DNA of 64,000 bases from Aquirufa aurantiipilula. GTDB taxonomy: Bacteria; Bacteroidota; Bacteroidia; Cytophagales; Spirosomataceae. Positions 52,962-61,905 of the stretch are shown one piece after another; position 1 is the stretch's first letter; every line of letters starts with the position of its first letter. Under the pieces are notes generated by a model. That model saw nothing but the letters and a program-made list of their open reading frames with translations. It had not been told where the DNA came from and made no database searches. Made by a program: the position numbers and the translations under genes. The stretch spans positions 124,001 to 188,000 of the forward strand of contig NZ_JAANOG010000002.1 in assembly GCF_019923745.1 (NCBI RefSeq), in the 5' to 3' direction.

Positions 52962-53942
52962 TTATTTTACGGCAGTGTCGCTAGCAGGAGCTACTACTTC
53001 TTTTTTGAAGAAGGAGAATCTCAAGGCGATTTCGTGAGTCTGAGTGCTCACTTTACTGATATTCGAGATAGGTAATTCATAAACATAACCTAAATAGATT
53101 TTTTTAGAAGCTTGCATACCTAAACGTAGACCGTAGCTGTCTTGGTGGCGGTAGCTCAATCCGACATCTAATTTTTCTTTGATTTGAGCATTCAAATTGA
53201 TATCCCAGCTTAAAGGCACATCGGCTGCAGCTCTTAACAAGGTACTTGGATATAAATTGATGTTATTTCCCATTTTAATTTTGGTACCTACCATGGTGTA
53301 GAAATAGTCTACATCTTTATAAGCTCCACTAGCTGCACCAAAATCGTATTTAAATACACGAGGCTGAGAAATGCTGAAGAATAAACCATCTCCTTTGCTG
53401 AAACGTAGACCCCAACCTGTATTGAATTTTAGTCCAGTTGAAATATCTTGTGCAAACAAGGCATCGTTTGGATTAACAAGGCGAATGGATGACCAATTTA
53501 ATGCTAGGCTTGAAAAACCTCCACGAATACCGCCAGACATTCTCCATTTATCATTCAATGATACGTGGTAAGCGAAATCTGCACCGATATTGGTTGTTTT
53601 AACGGGACCTGCTTGATCCACCATGGCTAAAAATCCTAAACCCTTCTTTTCTCCCCATTTAATGTTCGCTGTAGCGGCAATTGTTTTAGGCGCTCCCTCT
53701 ACACCAATCCATTGTTGTCTGTTAATGAATACTACTTCTGAATTTTCTGTAGATCCAGAGTGCGCAGGAGTAATGATTTGAGGATTAAAGCGGTACAAAT
53801 TGTACATACTCTCAATTTGAGCATGTGATGAATAACTCCATGAAAGTAAAATTCCCAAAAGGAGGTAAGCAAGGGCCAAGCGGCCCCAGCTTTGCCTTTT
53901 TTGATCTACTCTCAGTTTAATATGTATATAATTATAGAACAT
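52962..53942 (-). CDS. PorP/SprF-family T9SS outer-membrane protein, copy 1
   Basis: 326 residues with a signal peptide (LALAYLLLGILLSWSYSSHA). It carries the family start QIESMYNLYRFNPQIITPAHSGS, the INRQQWIGVEGAPKTIAATANIKW segment and the barrel hallmark KFNTGWGLRFSKGDGLFFSISQPRV. PorP/SprF proteins are outer-membrane partners for secretion of type B substrates in type IX secretion. It starts 4 bases after the 177-residue CTD protein's stop, exactly as the second PorP (55294) follows the giant adhesin. The two PorP copies are clearly related along their whole length. An internal start is possible given the long N-terminus. Confidence 0.92.
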   Translation of the reverse strand: MFYNYIHIKLRVDQKRQSWGRLALAYLLLGILLSWSYSSHAQIESMYNLYRFNPQIITPAHSGSTENSEVVFINRQQWIGVEGAPKTIAATANIKWGEKKGLGFLAMVDQAGPVKTTNIGADFAYHVSLNDKWRMSGGIRGGFSSLALNWSSIRLVNPNDALFAQDISTGLKFNTGWGLRFSKGDGLFFSISQPRVFKYDFGAASGAYKDVDYFYTMVGTKIKMGNNINLYPSTLLRAAADVPLSWDINLNAQIKEKLDVGLSYRHQDSYGLRLGMQASKKIYLGYVYELPISNISKVSTQTHEIALRFSFFKKEVVAPASDTAVK

Positions 53943-53946
53943 TGTT

Positions 53947-54480
53947 TTACTTTACTGCTAATCTGTTGATAAGTACGTATGTCGATATGTTTTCCTTTTG
54001 GCCATAAAAATCTATTACATAATAATAGATGCCATCAGGAAGTAATTTGCCATCGCTAGTTGATTCTGAGGTAAGGTATTCTCCTCCCCAATCATTGGAA
54101 TAGTTTTCTTTTTCGAAAACCAAATTTCCCCAGCGATTAAAAATGCTTAGCTTATTCTTAAGCCCTAAGATTCCGTCAATGACTAATTTGTCATTTTTCC
54201 CATCTCCATTGGGTGTAATTCCCTGAGGAATAATGCCAATGGCTTCCATGTCTTCGGTGCGGAACTTGTTTTTATCACCAGTAGGAATGACAAACTTGCC
54301 TTTGAGGCTAGAATCTGCCGACATACTCGTAATTACTGTAGAAAAGCTAGATGAAATACGTTCTGTTGCAAGAAGCTCCGTAGTCGACACACTACATCCA
54401 ACAATCATCAAAAACGAACACGCTTTTGATATCGGTGAAGATAGAAGTGAAATTGACTTAGAGTTGAATGTTAAATTCAT
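53947..54480 (-). CDS. Minimal T9SS type B C-terminal-domain protein (no passenger domain)
   Basis: Only 177 residues. The last 95 or so are a complete gliding_CHU_C / type B sorting domain: IPQGITPNGDGKNDKLVIDG, LSIFNRWGNLVFEKENYSNDWGGE, LLPDGIYYYVIDFYG and the terminal INRLAVK, the same arrangement as in the giant adhesin at 56284. Before it there are only about 80 residues of low-complexity, Ser/Thr-rich sequence with a lipobox-like LMIVGCSV near residue 29 and no adhesive repeats. It is followed 4 bases later by its PorP/SprF partner. It could be a remnant of a larger adhesin, or a genuine minimal cargo. Confidence 0.85.
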   Translation of the reverse strand: MNLTFNSKSISLLSSPISKACSFLMIVGCSVSTTELLATERISSSFSTVITSMSADSSLKGKFVIPTGDKNKFRTEDMEAIGIIPQGITPNGDGKNDKLVIDGILGLKNKLSIFNRWGNLVFEKENYSNDWGGEYLTSESTSDGKLLPDGIYYYVIDFYGQKENISTYVLINRLAVK

Positions 54481-55221
54481 TTAATCTTAATTAGAACACG
54501 TTTAAAATTTCAAAAGCTGGATTCTTTAACAGAAGTTCAACAACCGCATCATGTTGATGTGCTGTTGGTTGAATTTGTTTTAAATTTTGTTTAAAACAAA
54601 CAAGCCAGATTTTTGCGGAATTAAAGTTTTCTGTAGTATTAGTACAGAATAGCCGAACCGTGAGTTAAGCTGAGAGATAGATTTTTTCATATTAATTTAG
54701 AACATGTAGAACACCAAACCTGAACGAAGTCCTATACCTCTGTTTCGATTTGCTTTACAAATGTACTTCAAAGCGTTAATTTAAAAAATAGAACATCGTT
54801 AATATTTGTTCTTAATTTTAAATTAAAAACAAAGTTCTTCTCCTGCACTCTGTATGGCCCTTTTGTGTGTTTTTTGATTTTAAAAAAATACGATTAGCCT
54901 TTGGCTGTATGGGATTTTTCACGAGGACTTTTACTTGTTTATTTGATAAAAATTTAAGCTTTTCTTTACAAATCAAGTAAAAAACGCCCCCATTTGCCTC
55001 CATTTGGGCTTTTATTTGGCCTGATTTCAAGCAGAATTTACCTAATATCAAGCAGGAAGCTATGTAAAGTTAATTTAAAATTGCGAATTTATATCTTTTG
55101 CATTTAGGGTATTTTGTGCCATTTTTTTAATGAAAAATAGTTTACACGACATCTATTTTAGATATATTTCAAATTTACAGAGAAAATGAAGCATTGCTTT
55201 TAGCTTTTCATAAGTAGAAGG
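54481..55221. other. Gene-free A+T-rich spacer between the two T9SS cassettes
   Basis: No convincing gene. On the - strand a TACATTTG box (54765-54758) could start transcription, giving a leader of about 270 bases for the 177-residue gene. This leader contains a 36-codon frame (starting MKKSISQLNSRF) of unknown value. The remainder is A+T-rich, with a small direct similarity (TTTCAAGCAG and TATCAAGCAG near 55025-55052). Confidence 0.5.
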
Positions 55222-55258
55222 CATAAAAAAAAGCTAGATCAAATATTAACCTAGCTTT
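55222..55258 (-). terminator. Terminator of the second PorP/SprF gene
   Basis: On the - strand AAAGCTAG (55258-55251) pairs with CTAGCTTT (55237-55230) and continues into a T run. It lies after the PorP copy 2 stop. Confidence 0.75.
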
Positions 55259-55293
55259 CCACTTTTCGTTCTCTAATCTACTGTCTTGAATAT

Positions 55294-56256
55294 CTATTTC
55301 GTTTCCAAGCTATTTTTCTTGTTAAACGTAAATCTTAATGCAATTTCATGGGTTTGTGTAGTTACCTTACTAATAGCTGAAATAGGTAACTCATATACGT
55401 AACCAGCATATAGGTTTTTTGTTGCTTGGAATCCTAAGCGAATACCATAGCTATCTCCTTTGCGGTAACTAAAGCCTAGATCAAACTTATCATGGATGTG
55501 GCTATTGACGTTTAAATCATAGCTCAAAGGAACATCTGTCGCTATACGAACTAATGCACTAGGATATAAGGTGATTTGTGATCCTAAGCGAACTTTTGTT
55601 CCAACCATCGTGTACAAGTAATCCACGTCTTTGTAGCCTCCAGATGCAGCGCCGAAGTCATATTTCAATACCCTCGGTTGTGATAGACTTAAGAATAGAC
55701 CATCACCTTTGGAGAAGCGTAATCCCCAACCAGTATTGAATTTTAAGCCACTTGAAATATCTTCTTGGAAGTTATCATCACCACCATGAGTTAAGCGAAT
55801 TGCTGACCATTGAATGGTTAAATTGGAAAATCCTCCACGGATACCTCCGGACATAGTCCATTTGTCGCTCAAAGGAACATGGTATGCAAAATCAGCACTG
55901 ATTGCAGTGGTTTTAATAGGACCTGCTTGATCCATTAAAGCGACTACACCTAAACCTTTGTTTTCACCCCATTTGGAATTTAAGCTAGCAGCAAAAGTCG
56001 TTGGTGAACCTTCAAATCCTGTCCACTGGCGACGGTTTATCACCGTGATGTCAGAAACATCTGAAGACCCTACGTGTGCAGGTGTGATGATTTGAGGATT
56101 GAAACGATATAAACTGTACATAGTTTCAATTTGTCCTTTTGATTCATGGGTGAAAACACCCAATAACATCGCTACAAGGATGGCCATCAACATGCCCTGG
56201 AAAGGCATGTTGTTTGGCTTCGTGATGTTGAATTTATTATTTTGATTCGTATTCAT
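55294..56256 (-). CDS. PorP/SprF-family T9SS outer-membrane protein, copy 2
   Basis: 320 residues with a signal peptide (MLMAILVAMLLGVFTHESKG). It carries QIETMYSLYRFNPQIITPAHVGS, INRRQWTGFEGSPTTFAASLNSKW and KFNTGWGLRFSKGDGLFLSLSQPRV, matching copy 1 along its length, including the C-terminal Y-V-Y-E-L-P-I-S segment followed by THEIALRF. It lies 27 bases downstream of the giant adhesin and is expected to be its dedicated outer-membrane partner: in Flavobacterium, SprF is needed for SprB-type substrates. Confidence 0.93.
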   Translation of the reverse strand: MNTNQNNKFNITKPNNMPFQGMLMAILVAMLLGVFTHESKGQIETMYSLYRFNPQIITPAHVGSSDVSDITVINRRQWTGFEGSPTTFAASLNSKWGENKGLGVVALMDQAGPIKTTAISADFAYHVPLSDKWTMSGGIRGGFSNLTIQWSAIRLTHGGDDNFQEDISSGLKFNTGWGLRFSKGDGLFLSLSQPRVLKYDFGAASGGYKDVDYLYTMVGTKVRLGSQITLYPSALVRIATDVPLSYDLNVNSHIHDKFDLGFSYRKGDSYGIRLGFQATKNLYAGYVYELPISAISKVTTQTHEIALRFTFNKKNSLETK

Positions 56257-56283
56257 TTTTCTTTCTGTTTTCAGTGGTGTTGT

Positions 56284-59200
56284 TTACTTAACTTTCAGTC
56301 TATTGATGAAGATGAATGTTGAGATGTTTGGTTTTACACCATAGAAATCAACTATGTAGTAGTAAACTCCATCAGGAAGTAAACCATCTTTCAAAATAAA
56401 CACGTTGTTACTTTCACCACCCCAGTCATTTTTGTAGTCCTTGGTTTCGTAAACGATTTCACCCCAACGGTTGAAAATTGTTAATGTATTCTTGAAACCT
56501 AAGATTCCTGGAATAATCAATTTGTCATTTTTACCATCACCATTTGGCGAGATACCTTGAGGAATGAATGAAGGACAAACATCTGGGTCAAGTCGATTTG
56601 GAATACCGTCATTATCGCAGTCTGGTAGGCCACCATAATCTAGGTTATCTTCCATTACGTCTAAGATACCATCGTTATCATCATCTGTATCTTGGAAATC
56701 TGGTTTTCCGTCTTTGTCTGTATCTAATGGGGCAGAAGGGTTAGCACCTGCTTCTACTTTATCCATTACACCATCATTGTCAGAATCTAAATCTCTAAAA
56801 TCAGGCGTACCATCATTATCCGTGTCTATTGGAGCATTTGGATTTGGACCTGCTTCAATTTTGTCAGGGATACCGTCATTATCCGTATCTAAATCTTGGA
56901 AATCTGGAGCAATATCAGAATCCGTGTCAATTGGGTTATTCGGATTATTTCCAGCTTCTGTTTTATCAGGGATGGTGTCATTATCTGAATCTAACTCACG
57001 GAAATCAGGAATTCCATCTTTATCTGTATCTGTCGGATTGGACGGGTTTTTACCAGCTTCTACTTTGTCTGGGATACCATCGTTATCCGAGTCTAAGTCG
57101 CGGAAGTCAGGAGTACCATCTTTGTCTGTATCAACAGGGTTGATTGGGTCTTTTCCAGCTTCAATGCTATCTGGAATACCATCGTTATCCGAGTCTAGGT
57201 CGCGATAATCAGGAGTACCATCTTTATCTGTATCTACAGGATTGTTTGGATCTTTACCTGCTTCAAATAAATCTGGGATACCATCATTGTCAGAATCTGT
57301 ATCACGGAAGTCAGGAGTACCATCTTTATCCGTATCAATTGGATTATTTGGATCAGCACCAGCTTCTACTTTATCTGGAATACCATCATTATCAGAATCT
57401 AAATCCTGGAAATCAGGCGTACCGTCTTTATCTGTATCCAATGGATTGTTTGGATCAGCACCTGCTTCAATCTTATCAGGAATACCGTCGTTATCCGAAT
57501 CTAAGTCACGGAAGTCAGGCGTACCATCTTTATCCGTATCCACTGGATTATTTGGATCTGAACCAGCTTCTAATTTATCTGGGATACCATCGTTATCTGA
57601 ATCTAAGTCGCGGTAATCAGGCGTACCATCTTTATCCGTATCCACTGGATTATTTGGGTCAGCACCTGCTTCAACTTTATCTGAGATACCATCGTTATCC
57701 GAATCTAAGTCACGGAAGTCTGGAGTACCATCTTTATCCGTGTCAACTGGATTGCTAGGATCAGCACCGGCTTCTAATTTATCAGGAATACCGTCATTGT
57801 CCGAATCTAAATCACGGAAGTCAGGAGTACCATCCTTATCTGTATCTACTGGATTGCTAGGGTCAGAACCTGCTTCAATCTTATCGGAGATACCATCGTT
57901 ATCAGAATCTACATCTTCGAAGTCTTTAAGACCATCTTTATCAGTATCGACAGGAGAGTTACAAGTAACAGCTTCCAAAGCGTCTAAAATACCATCATTA
58001 TCAGAATCTGTATCACGGAAATTAGCTTTTCCATCAAGGTCTAAATCATCACCTAATTCAACGCGATCTGGAATACAGTCGTTATCAGAATCTAGGTCTA
58101 AGAAATCAGAAGTACCGTCTTTATCTGTATCGATCACTGGAACATATTGTCCACGATCATCCCAGCCATCACCGTTACCATCATTCAAGTTCGTGCAAGT
58201 AGCACACTTGTTTTTACCTTCCCATGCATCTGGAATTGTATCGCCGTCAGAATCTAAATCTAAGTAGTTCGGGATACCATCACCATCGTTGTCGCTATCT
58301 CTTTCGTCGCTATCACCTAACCAATCGCCATCAGAATCTAAATCACGGTAGTTTGGAATACCATCTTTATCTGGATCTGAGGTTAATTCATTGCGATCTA
58401 ATAAAGTATCACCATCTGAATCTAAATCTAAGAAATCAGCTGTGCCATCTTTATCTGTGTCTGGGATAGGAGCAGGATTAGCTTCTAAGAAATCAGCTAA
58501 ACCATTTTTATTACTATCAACAAAAGCGCCATTTTGGTCAACACGTCCATCGTAATTTGGATCAATTACTCCACGTCTTGAATCTGTAGCTTCCCAAGCA
58601 TCTAAGATCGTATCACCATCTGAATCAAGGTCTAAATAGTTAGGAGTTCCGTCACCATCACGGTCACTTGAACCTTCTGTTCTATCTAAGATACCATCAT
58701 TGTCAGAATCTAAATCCAAATAGTTTGGAATACCATCACCATCTGAATCAATGTTTTTCTCAATACTATCAGGAATACCGTCATTATCAGAATCAGAATC
58801 TTGGAAGTTAGGAATTCCATCAGCATCGTAGTCTTGGCAGTTTGGACCACCAGAAGCACATTCTACGTTGTTTGGAATACCATCATTATCGCAATCGTTA
58901 GCTCCAAAAATGGCATAGCTAGGAGATCCAATGCTTGGAGGGTTTCCACCAGCACCACCAACACAATAGTTTAATGGTTGTGGATCTGTACCGTTGTTGG
59001 TTCCGTCTCCGTCACAGTCTGTATTTTTCCAAGTCAAGGTAGTGTTAGCAAAAATTTGACTTGCTGGATTGTATGAACATCCATCATTTGGATTCGTTCC
59101 GTCTATGGCTTCTTGAGCATCAGAAACACCATCACCATCGGTATCGGTTGGTAAACCTGAATTAACCGTAATAGTGAATGTATTGGAAACTGTACTGCCT

Positions 59201-61905
59201 GAAACGTTAGTGGCAGTAACTGTAAAGCTTGTTAAGGCTGTTACTGCTGAAGGTGTTCCTGTAATTTTACCATTAACTGTGCTGAAAGATAATCCAGCTG
59301 GAAGCGTCCCAGTAGTTAAGGCATAAGATGTTACAGTACCCGTTACCGTTGGGTCTAATGAAGTAATAGCAGTTCCAACAATATACGTGTTTGGAGTTGG
59401 GTAGGTTAATCCACTTGGGTCAGCAGGGTTAACTGTAATAGTAAATGTGTTGGATACTGTATTTCCTGACACATTGGTTGCAGTAACAGTAAAGCTTGTT
59501 AGGGAGGTTACCGTTGTAGGAGTTCCCGTGATTTTACCATTAACCGTGCTAAACGATAATCCAGCTGGAAGTGTACCAGTTGTTAAAGCATATGAATCAA
59601 CAGTACCTGTAATGCTTGGGTCTAATGAAGTAATAGCTGTACCAACTTTATATACGTTTGGAGTTTGATACGTTAAACCTGTTGGAGCGGCAGCATTCAC
59701 TCGGATACTTAAGTCTGCCGTAGTACTACCTGCGCCGTTGGAGGCTGTTACTGTATAGATCGTAGCAGGACTTGTTACTGTAGGTGTACCACTAATGACA
59801 CCAGTAATAGGATTAATGATTAAACCTGATGGTAATGTTGGAGTAATAGTATATCCCGTTACAGTACCAGTTACAGTAGGATTTAATGATGTAATAGTAG
59901 TACCTACCACGTAAACATTAGGTGTATTGTAACTTAATGCAGATGGAGCAACTAGGGCTGCATTAACGGTAATTCTCACCACGGCAGTTGTACTACCAGT
60001 GGCATTGGTTGCCGTTACAGTATAATCTGTTGCAGGACTGGTTACAGTAGGGGTTCCACTAATCACACCTGTGGTGGTATTGAATGTTAAACCTGTAGGT
60101 AGGGGAGTAGAAATACTATAACTAGTAACTGTACCTACTACTGAAGGATTTAAATCCGTAATAGTAGTACCAGTGGTATATACGTTAGGTGTATTATAAC
60201 TTAAACTTGTTGGAGCAGCTAATGTAGCATTCACCGTAATATTGACAATTGCAGTCGTGCTACCAGTTCCATTGGATGCAGTAACGGTATAGTCTGTTGC
60301 AGCACTTACAGCCGTTGGAGTTCCGCTGATTACCCCGGTTGTTGGATTGATACTTAAACCAGTTGGTAGTGCTGGAGCGATGACATACCCAGTAACAGTT
60401 CCAGTTACCGTTGGATTTAAAGCGGTAATGGCAGTATTTGTGGTGTAAACATTGGGTGTCGTATAGCTTAATCCAGATGGAGCAGCTGCATTAACCGTAA
60501 TACTGATTAAGTTGGAAGTTGTACTTCCAAATCCATTGGTAGCTGTTACGGTGTAATTTGTTGCAGGGCTAGTAGCAGTAGGTGTACCGCTAATAACACC
60601 CGTAGTAGTATTGATACTTAATCCTGCAGGTAATGCTGGTGCAATAGAGTAAGAGTTCACACTACCCGTCACGGTAGGGTTTAAATTGGTAATGGTGTTA
60701 CCTACAATGTAAACATTGGGAGTCGTGTAAGTTAAACCGCTAGGAGCGACAGCATTGACTGTTATATTAATTACCGCTGTGGTACTACCTGTTGCATTAG
60801 TGGCAGTTACAGTGTAGTTAGTAGCTGGACTAGTGGCTGTTGGCGTACCGCTTATCACACCTGTAGTCGTATTGAATGACAAGCCTGCAGGTAATCCTGG
60901 AGAAATACTGTAACTTGTTACTGTACCTGTTACAGTAGGAGATACGTTGGTAATTACGGTGTTAACACTATAAACCTTAGGAGTAGGATAACTTAATGCA
61001 CTTGGTGCTGCGTCATTGTCGACGATGGAAACAACTGTAGTATTGGTTACTATAGCCGCATTGACAGCATTTGCAATAACGATATTAAACGTTTCAGTAG
61101 ATTCGCCAGTTACATCATCTAATACACCCACAGTAATCGTTTTGCTAGATTCCCCGATGGCAAATGTCAAAGTTCCAGATGCATTAGTATAATCTGTATT
61201 GTTGGTCGCAGTACCACCTGATGTACTATAAGTAACAGTGGTTACCACTGTTGCTGGAGCGCTTAAGGTTACTGTTGCAACGGCATTAACGCCTCCAACA
61301 GTTTCAGTAACACTTAGTGTAGGTGTAATATTAAGCTTAGGTTGTAAATTTAAATAATCATTTAAACTTGACAACATTTGAGATACAGTAGCAGCATTAC
61401 CTGTTATGATACCTCCTGACATATTCAATATTTGTCCATTGAAGGTTAATCCTAAAGCTTTGGTAGCAGTAATCGTATAGCTTCCAGAATTAATTGCAAT
61501 GACTTCATTAGTACCAGTTGCTGGTAGAAAGACCATGGTTCTAATGGTTGAACCATTTGTTTCACGCCAGTTCATAAAACCTGCTATGGAGTGATAAACA
61601 TTGTTTTTGTCATAAAATGTGACAAAGCCAGGTAAGTCATTCCCTTGTAATTCAAAACCAGAAGTACTGGAGTTTTGGCCAAATGACAAACGGGTAATTC
61701 CTGTTGTAGAAACTGCAATTCCGCCATTGGCTTTGTTATTTCCATTTTGGTCAGCAATGAATCCTTCATTGAAGGAAACTGACACATAACCGGCCAAGGC
61801 TGGTGTGGCAGCAGAGAGAGAGAAGATTAAAGAAGCTAAAAAGAGAAACCTTGCCAGGAAGGAACGCTTTTTAGAAGCCTTAACAATTGAGTAACTTTTT
61901 TGCAT
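56284..61905 (-). CDS. Giant T9SS type B surface adhesin with Calx-beta, Ig-like and thrombospondin type 3 repeats
   Basis: 1873 residues with a signal peptide (FLARFLFLASLIFSLSAATPALA). Order: an N-terminal beta region (about 40-185); a Calx-beta domain (about 190-297, TVTYSTSGGTATNNTDYTNA); seven He_PIG-type Ig-like repeats (about 300-915) each with LPxGLS-x5-G-x-I-[ST]-GTP; a thrombospondin type 3 region (about 918-1775) of D-x-D-x-DG calcium loops; and a type B T9SS sorting domain (about 1776-1873, IPQGISPNGDGKNDKLIIPG to INRLKVK). Calcium would stiffen the stalk; the protein should be secreted through T9SS and held at the surface for attachment or gliding. It has no enzymatic motif. Long frames on the opposite strand are shadows of the repeats. 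Confidence 0.95.
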   Translation of the reverse strand: MQKSYSIVKASKKRSFLARFLFLASLIFSLSAATPALAGYVSVSFNEGFIADQNGNNKANGGIAVSTTGITRLSFGQNSSTSGFELQGNDLPGFVTFYDKNNVYHSIAGFMNWRETNGSTIRTMVFLPATGTNEVIAINSGSYTITATKALGLTFNGQILNMSGGIITGNAATVSQMLSSLNDYLNLQPKLNITPTLSVTETVGGVNAVATVTLSAPATVVTTVTYSTSGGTATNNTDYTNASGTLTFAIGESSKTITVGVLDDVTGESTETFNIVIANAVNAAIVTNTTVVSIVDNDAAPSALSYPTPKVYSVNTVITNVSPTVTGTVTSYSISPGLPAGLSFNTTTGVISGTPTATSPATNYTVTATNATGSTTAVINITVNAVAPSGLTYTTPNVYIVGNTITNLNPTVTGSVNSYSIAPALPAGLSINTTTGVISGTPTATSPATNYTVTATNGFGSTTSNLISITVNAAAPSGLSYTTPNVYTTNTAITALNPTVTGTVTGYVIAPALPTGLSINPTTGVISGTPTAVSAATDYTVTASNGTGSTTAIVNITVNATLAAPTSLSYNTPNVYTTGTTITDLNPSVVGTVTSYSISTPLPTGLTFNTTTGVISGTPTVTSPATDYTVTATNATGSTTAVVRITVNAALVAPSALSYNTPNVYVVGTTITSLNPTVTGTVTGYTITPTLPSGLIINPITGVISGTPTVTSPATIYTVTASNGAGSTTADLSIRVNAAAPTGLTYQTPNVYKVGTAITSLDPSITGTVDSYALTTGTLPAGLSFSTVNGKITGTPTTVTSLTSFTVTATNVSGNTVSNTFTITVNPADPSGLTYPTPNTYIVGTAITSLDPTVTGTVTSYALTTGTLPAGLSFSTVNGKITGTPSAVTALTSFTVTATNVSGSTVSNTFTITVNSGLPTDTDGDGVSDAQEAIDGTNPNDGCSYNPASQIFANTTLTWKNTDCDGDGTNNGTDPQPLNYCVGGAGGNPPSIGSPSYAIFGANDCDNDGIPNNVECASGGPNCQDYDADGIPNFQDSDSDNDGIPDSIEKNIDSDGDGIPNYLDLDSDNDGILDRTEGSSDRDGDGTPNYLDLDSDGDTILDAWEATDSRRGVIDPNYDGRVDQNGAFVDSNKNGLADFLEANPAPIPDTDKDGTADFLDLDSDGDTLLDRNELTSDPDKDGIPNYRDLDSDGDWLGDSDERDSDNDGDGIPNYLDLDSDGDTIPDAWEGKNKCATCTNLNDGNGDGWDDRGQYVPVIDTDKDGTSDFLDLDSDNDCIPDRVELGDDLDLDGKANFRDTDSDNDGILDALEAVTCNSPVDTDKDGLKDFEDVDSDNDGISDKIEAGSDPSNPVDTDKDGTPDFRDLDSDNDGIPDKLEAGADPSNPVDTDKDGTPDFRDLDSDNDGISDKVEAGADPNNPVDTDKDGTPDYRDLDSDNDGIPDKLEAGSDPNNPVDTDKDGTPDFRDLDSDNDGIPDKIEAGADPNNPLDTDKDGTPDFQDLDSDNDGIPDKVEAGADPNNPIDTDKDGTPDFRDTDSDNDGIPDLFEAGKDPNNPVDTDKDGTPDYRDLDSDNDGIPDSIEAGKDPINPVDTDKDGTPDFRDLDSDNDGIPDKVEAGKNPSNPTDTDKDGIPDFRELDSDNDTIPDKTEAGNNPNNPIDTDSDIAPDFQDLDTDNDGIPDKIEAGPNPNAPIDTDNDGTPDFRDLDSDNDGVMDKVEAGANPSAPLDTDKDGKPDFQDTDDDNDGILDVMEDNLDYGGLPDCDNDGIPNRLDPDVCPSFIPQGISPNGDGKNDKLIIPGILGFKNTLTIFNRWGEIVYETKDYKNDWGGESNNVFILKDGLLPDGVYYYIVDFYGVKPNISTFIFINRLKVK
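56700..57923 (-). repeat. Array of 12 tandem 102-bp units coding a 34-residue thrombospondin type 3 repeat
   Basis: The unit is roughly DTDKDGTPDFRDLDSDNDG followed by IPDKVEAGADPNNPV. The EAG anchor recurs 12 times; the first and last lie at 57869 and 56747 on the + strand, exactly 1122 bases = 11 x 102 apart, so no unit has gained or lost bases. Units differ at synonymous positions and at a few residues (for example ADP/SDP/KDP/KNP/NNP/PNP), which shows the copies are old or were diversified. Confidence 0.9.
59150..61010 (-). repeat. Seven tandem He_PIG (Ig-like) units in the adhesin
   Basis: Units of about 85-90 residues (roughly 260-270 bp), each opening [ST]-x-L-[ST]-Y-x-TP-x-[VT]-Y and closing with [TR]-VN. 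Repeats 1-5 share GVISGTPT, while repeats 6-7 share GKITGTP, so two sub-families of duplication are visible. Confidence 0.85.

Noticed and set aside
54818-55051. 77-codon Lys-rich frame on the - strand between the T9SS cassettes
   Set aside because: A+T-rich spacer producing a Lys/Asn-rich translation, with no promoter or domain. Probably non-coding.
56714-58469. Several long + strand frames rich in Ser-Gly-Leu or Tyr-Leu-His repeats
   Set aside because: They lie antisense to the adhesin calcium-loop repeats and exist only because a 102-base unit without stops in one frame tends to be open in others. Their composition is not protein-like and they have no start context.
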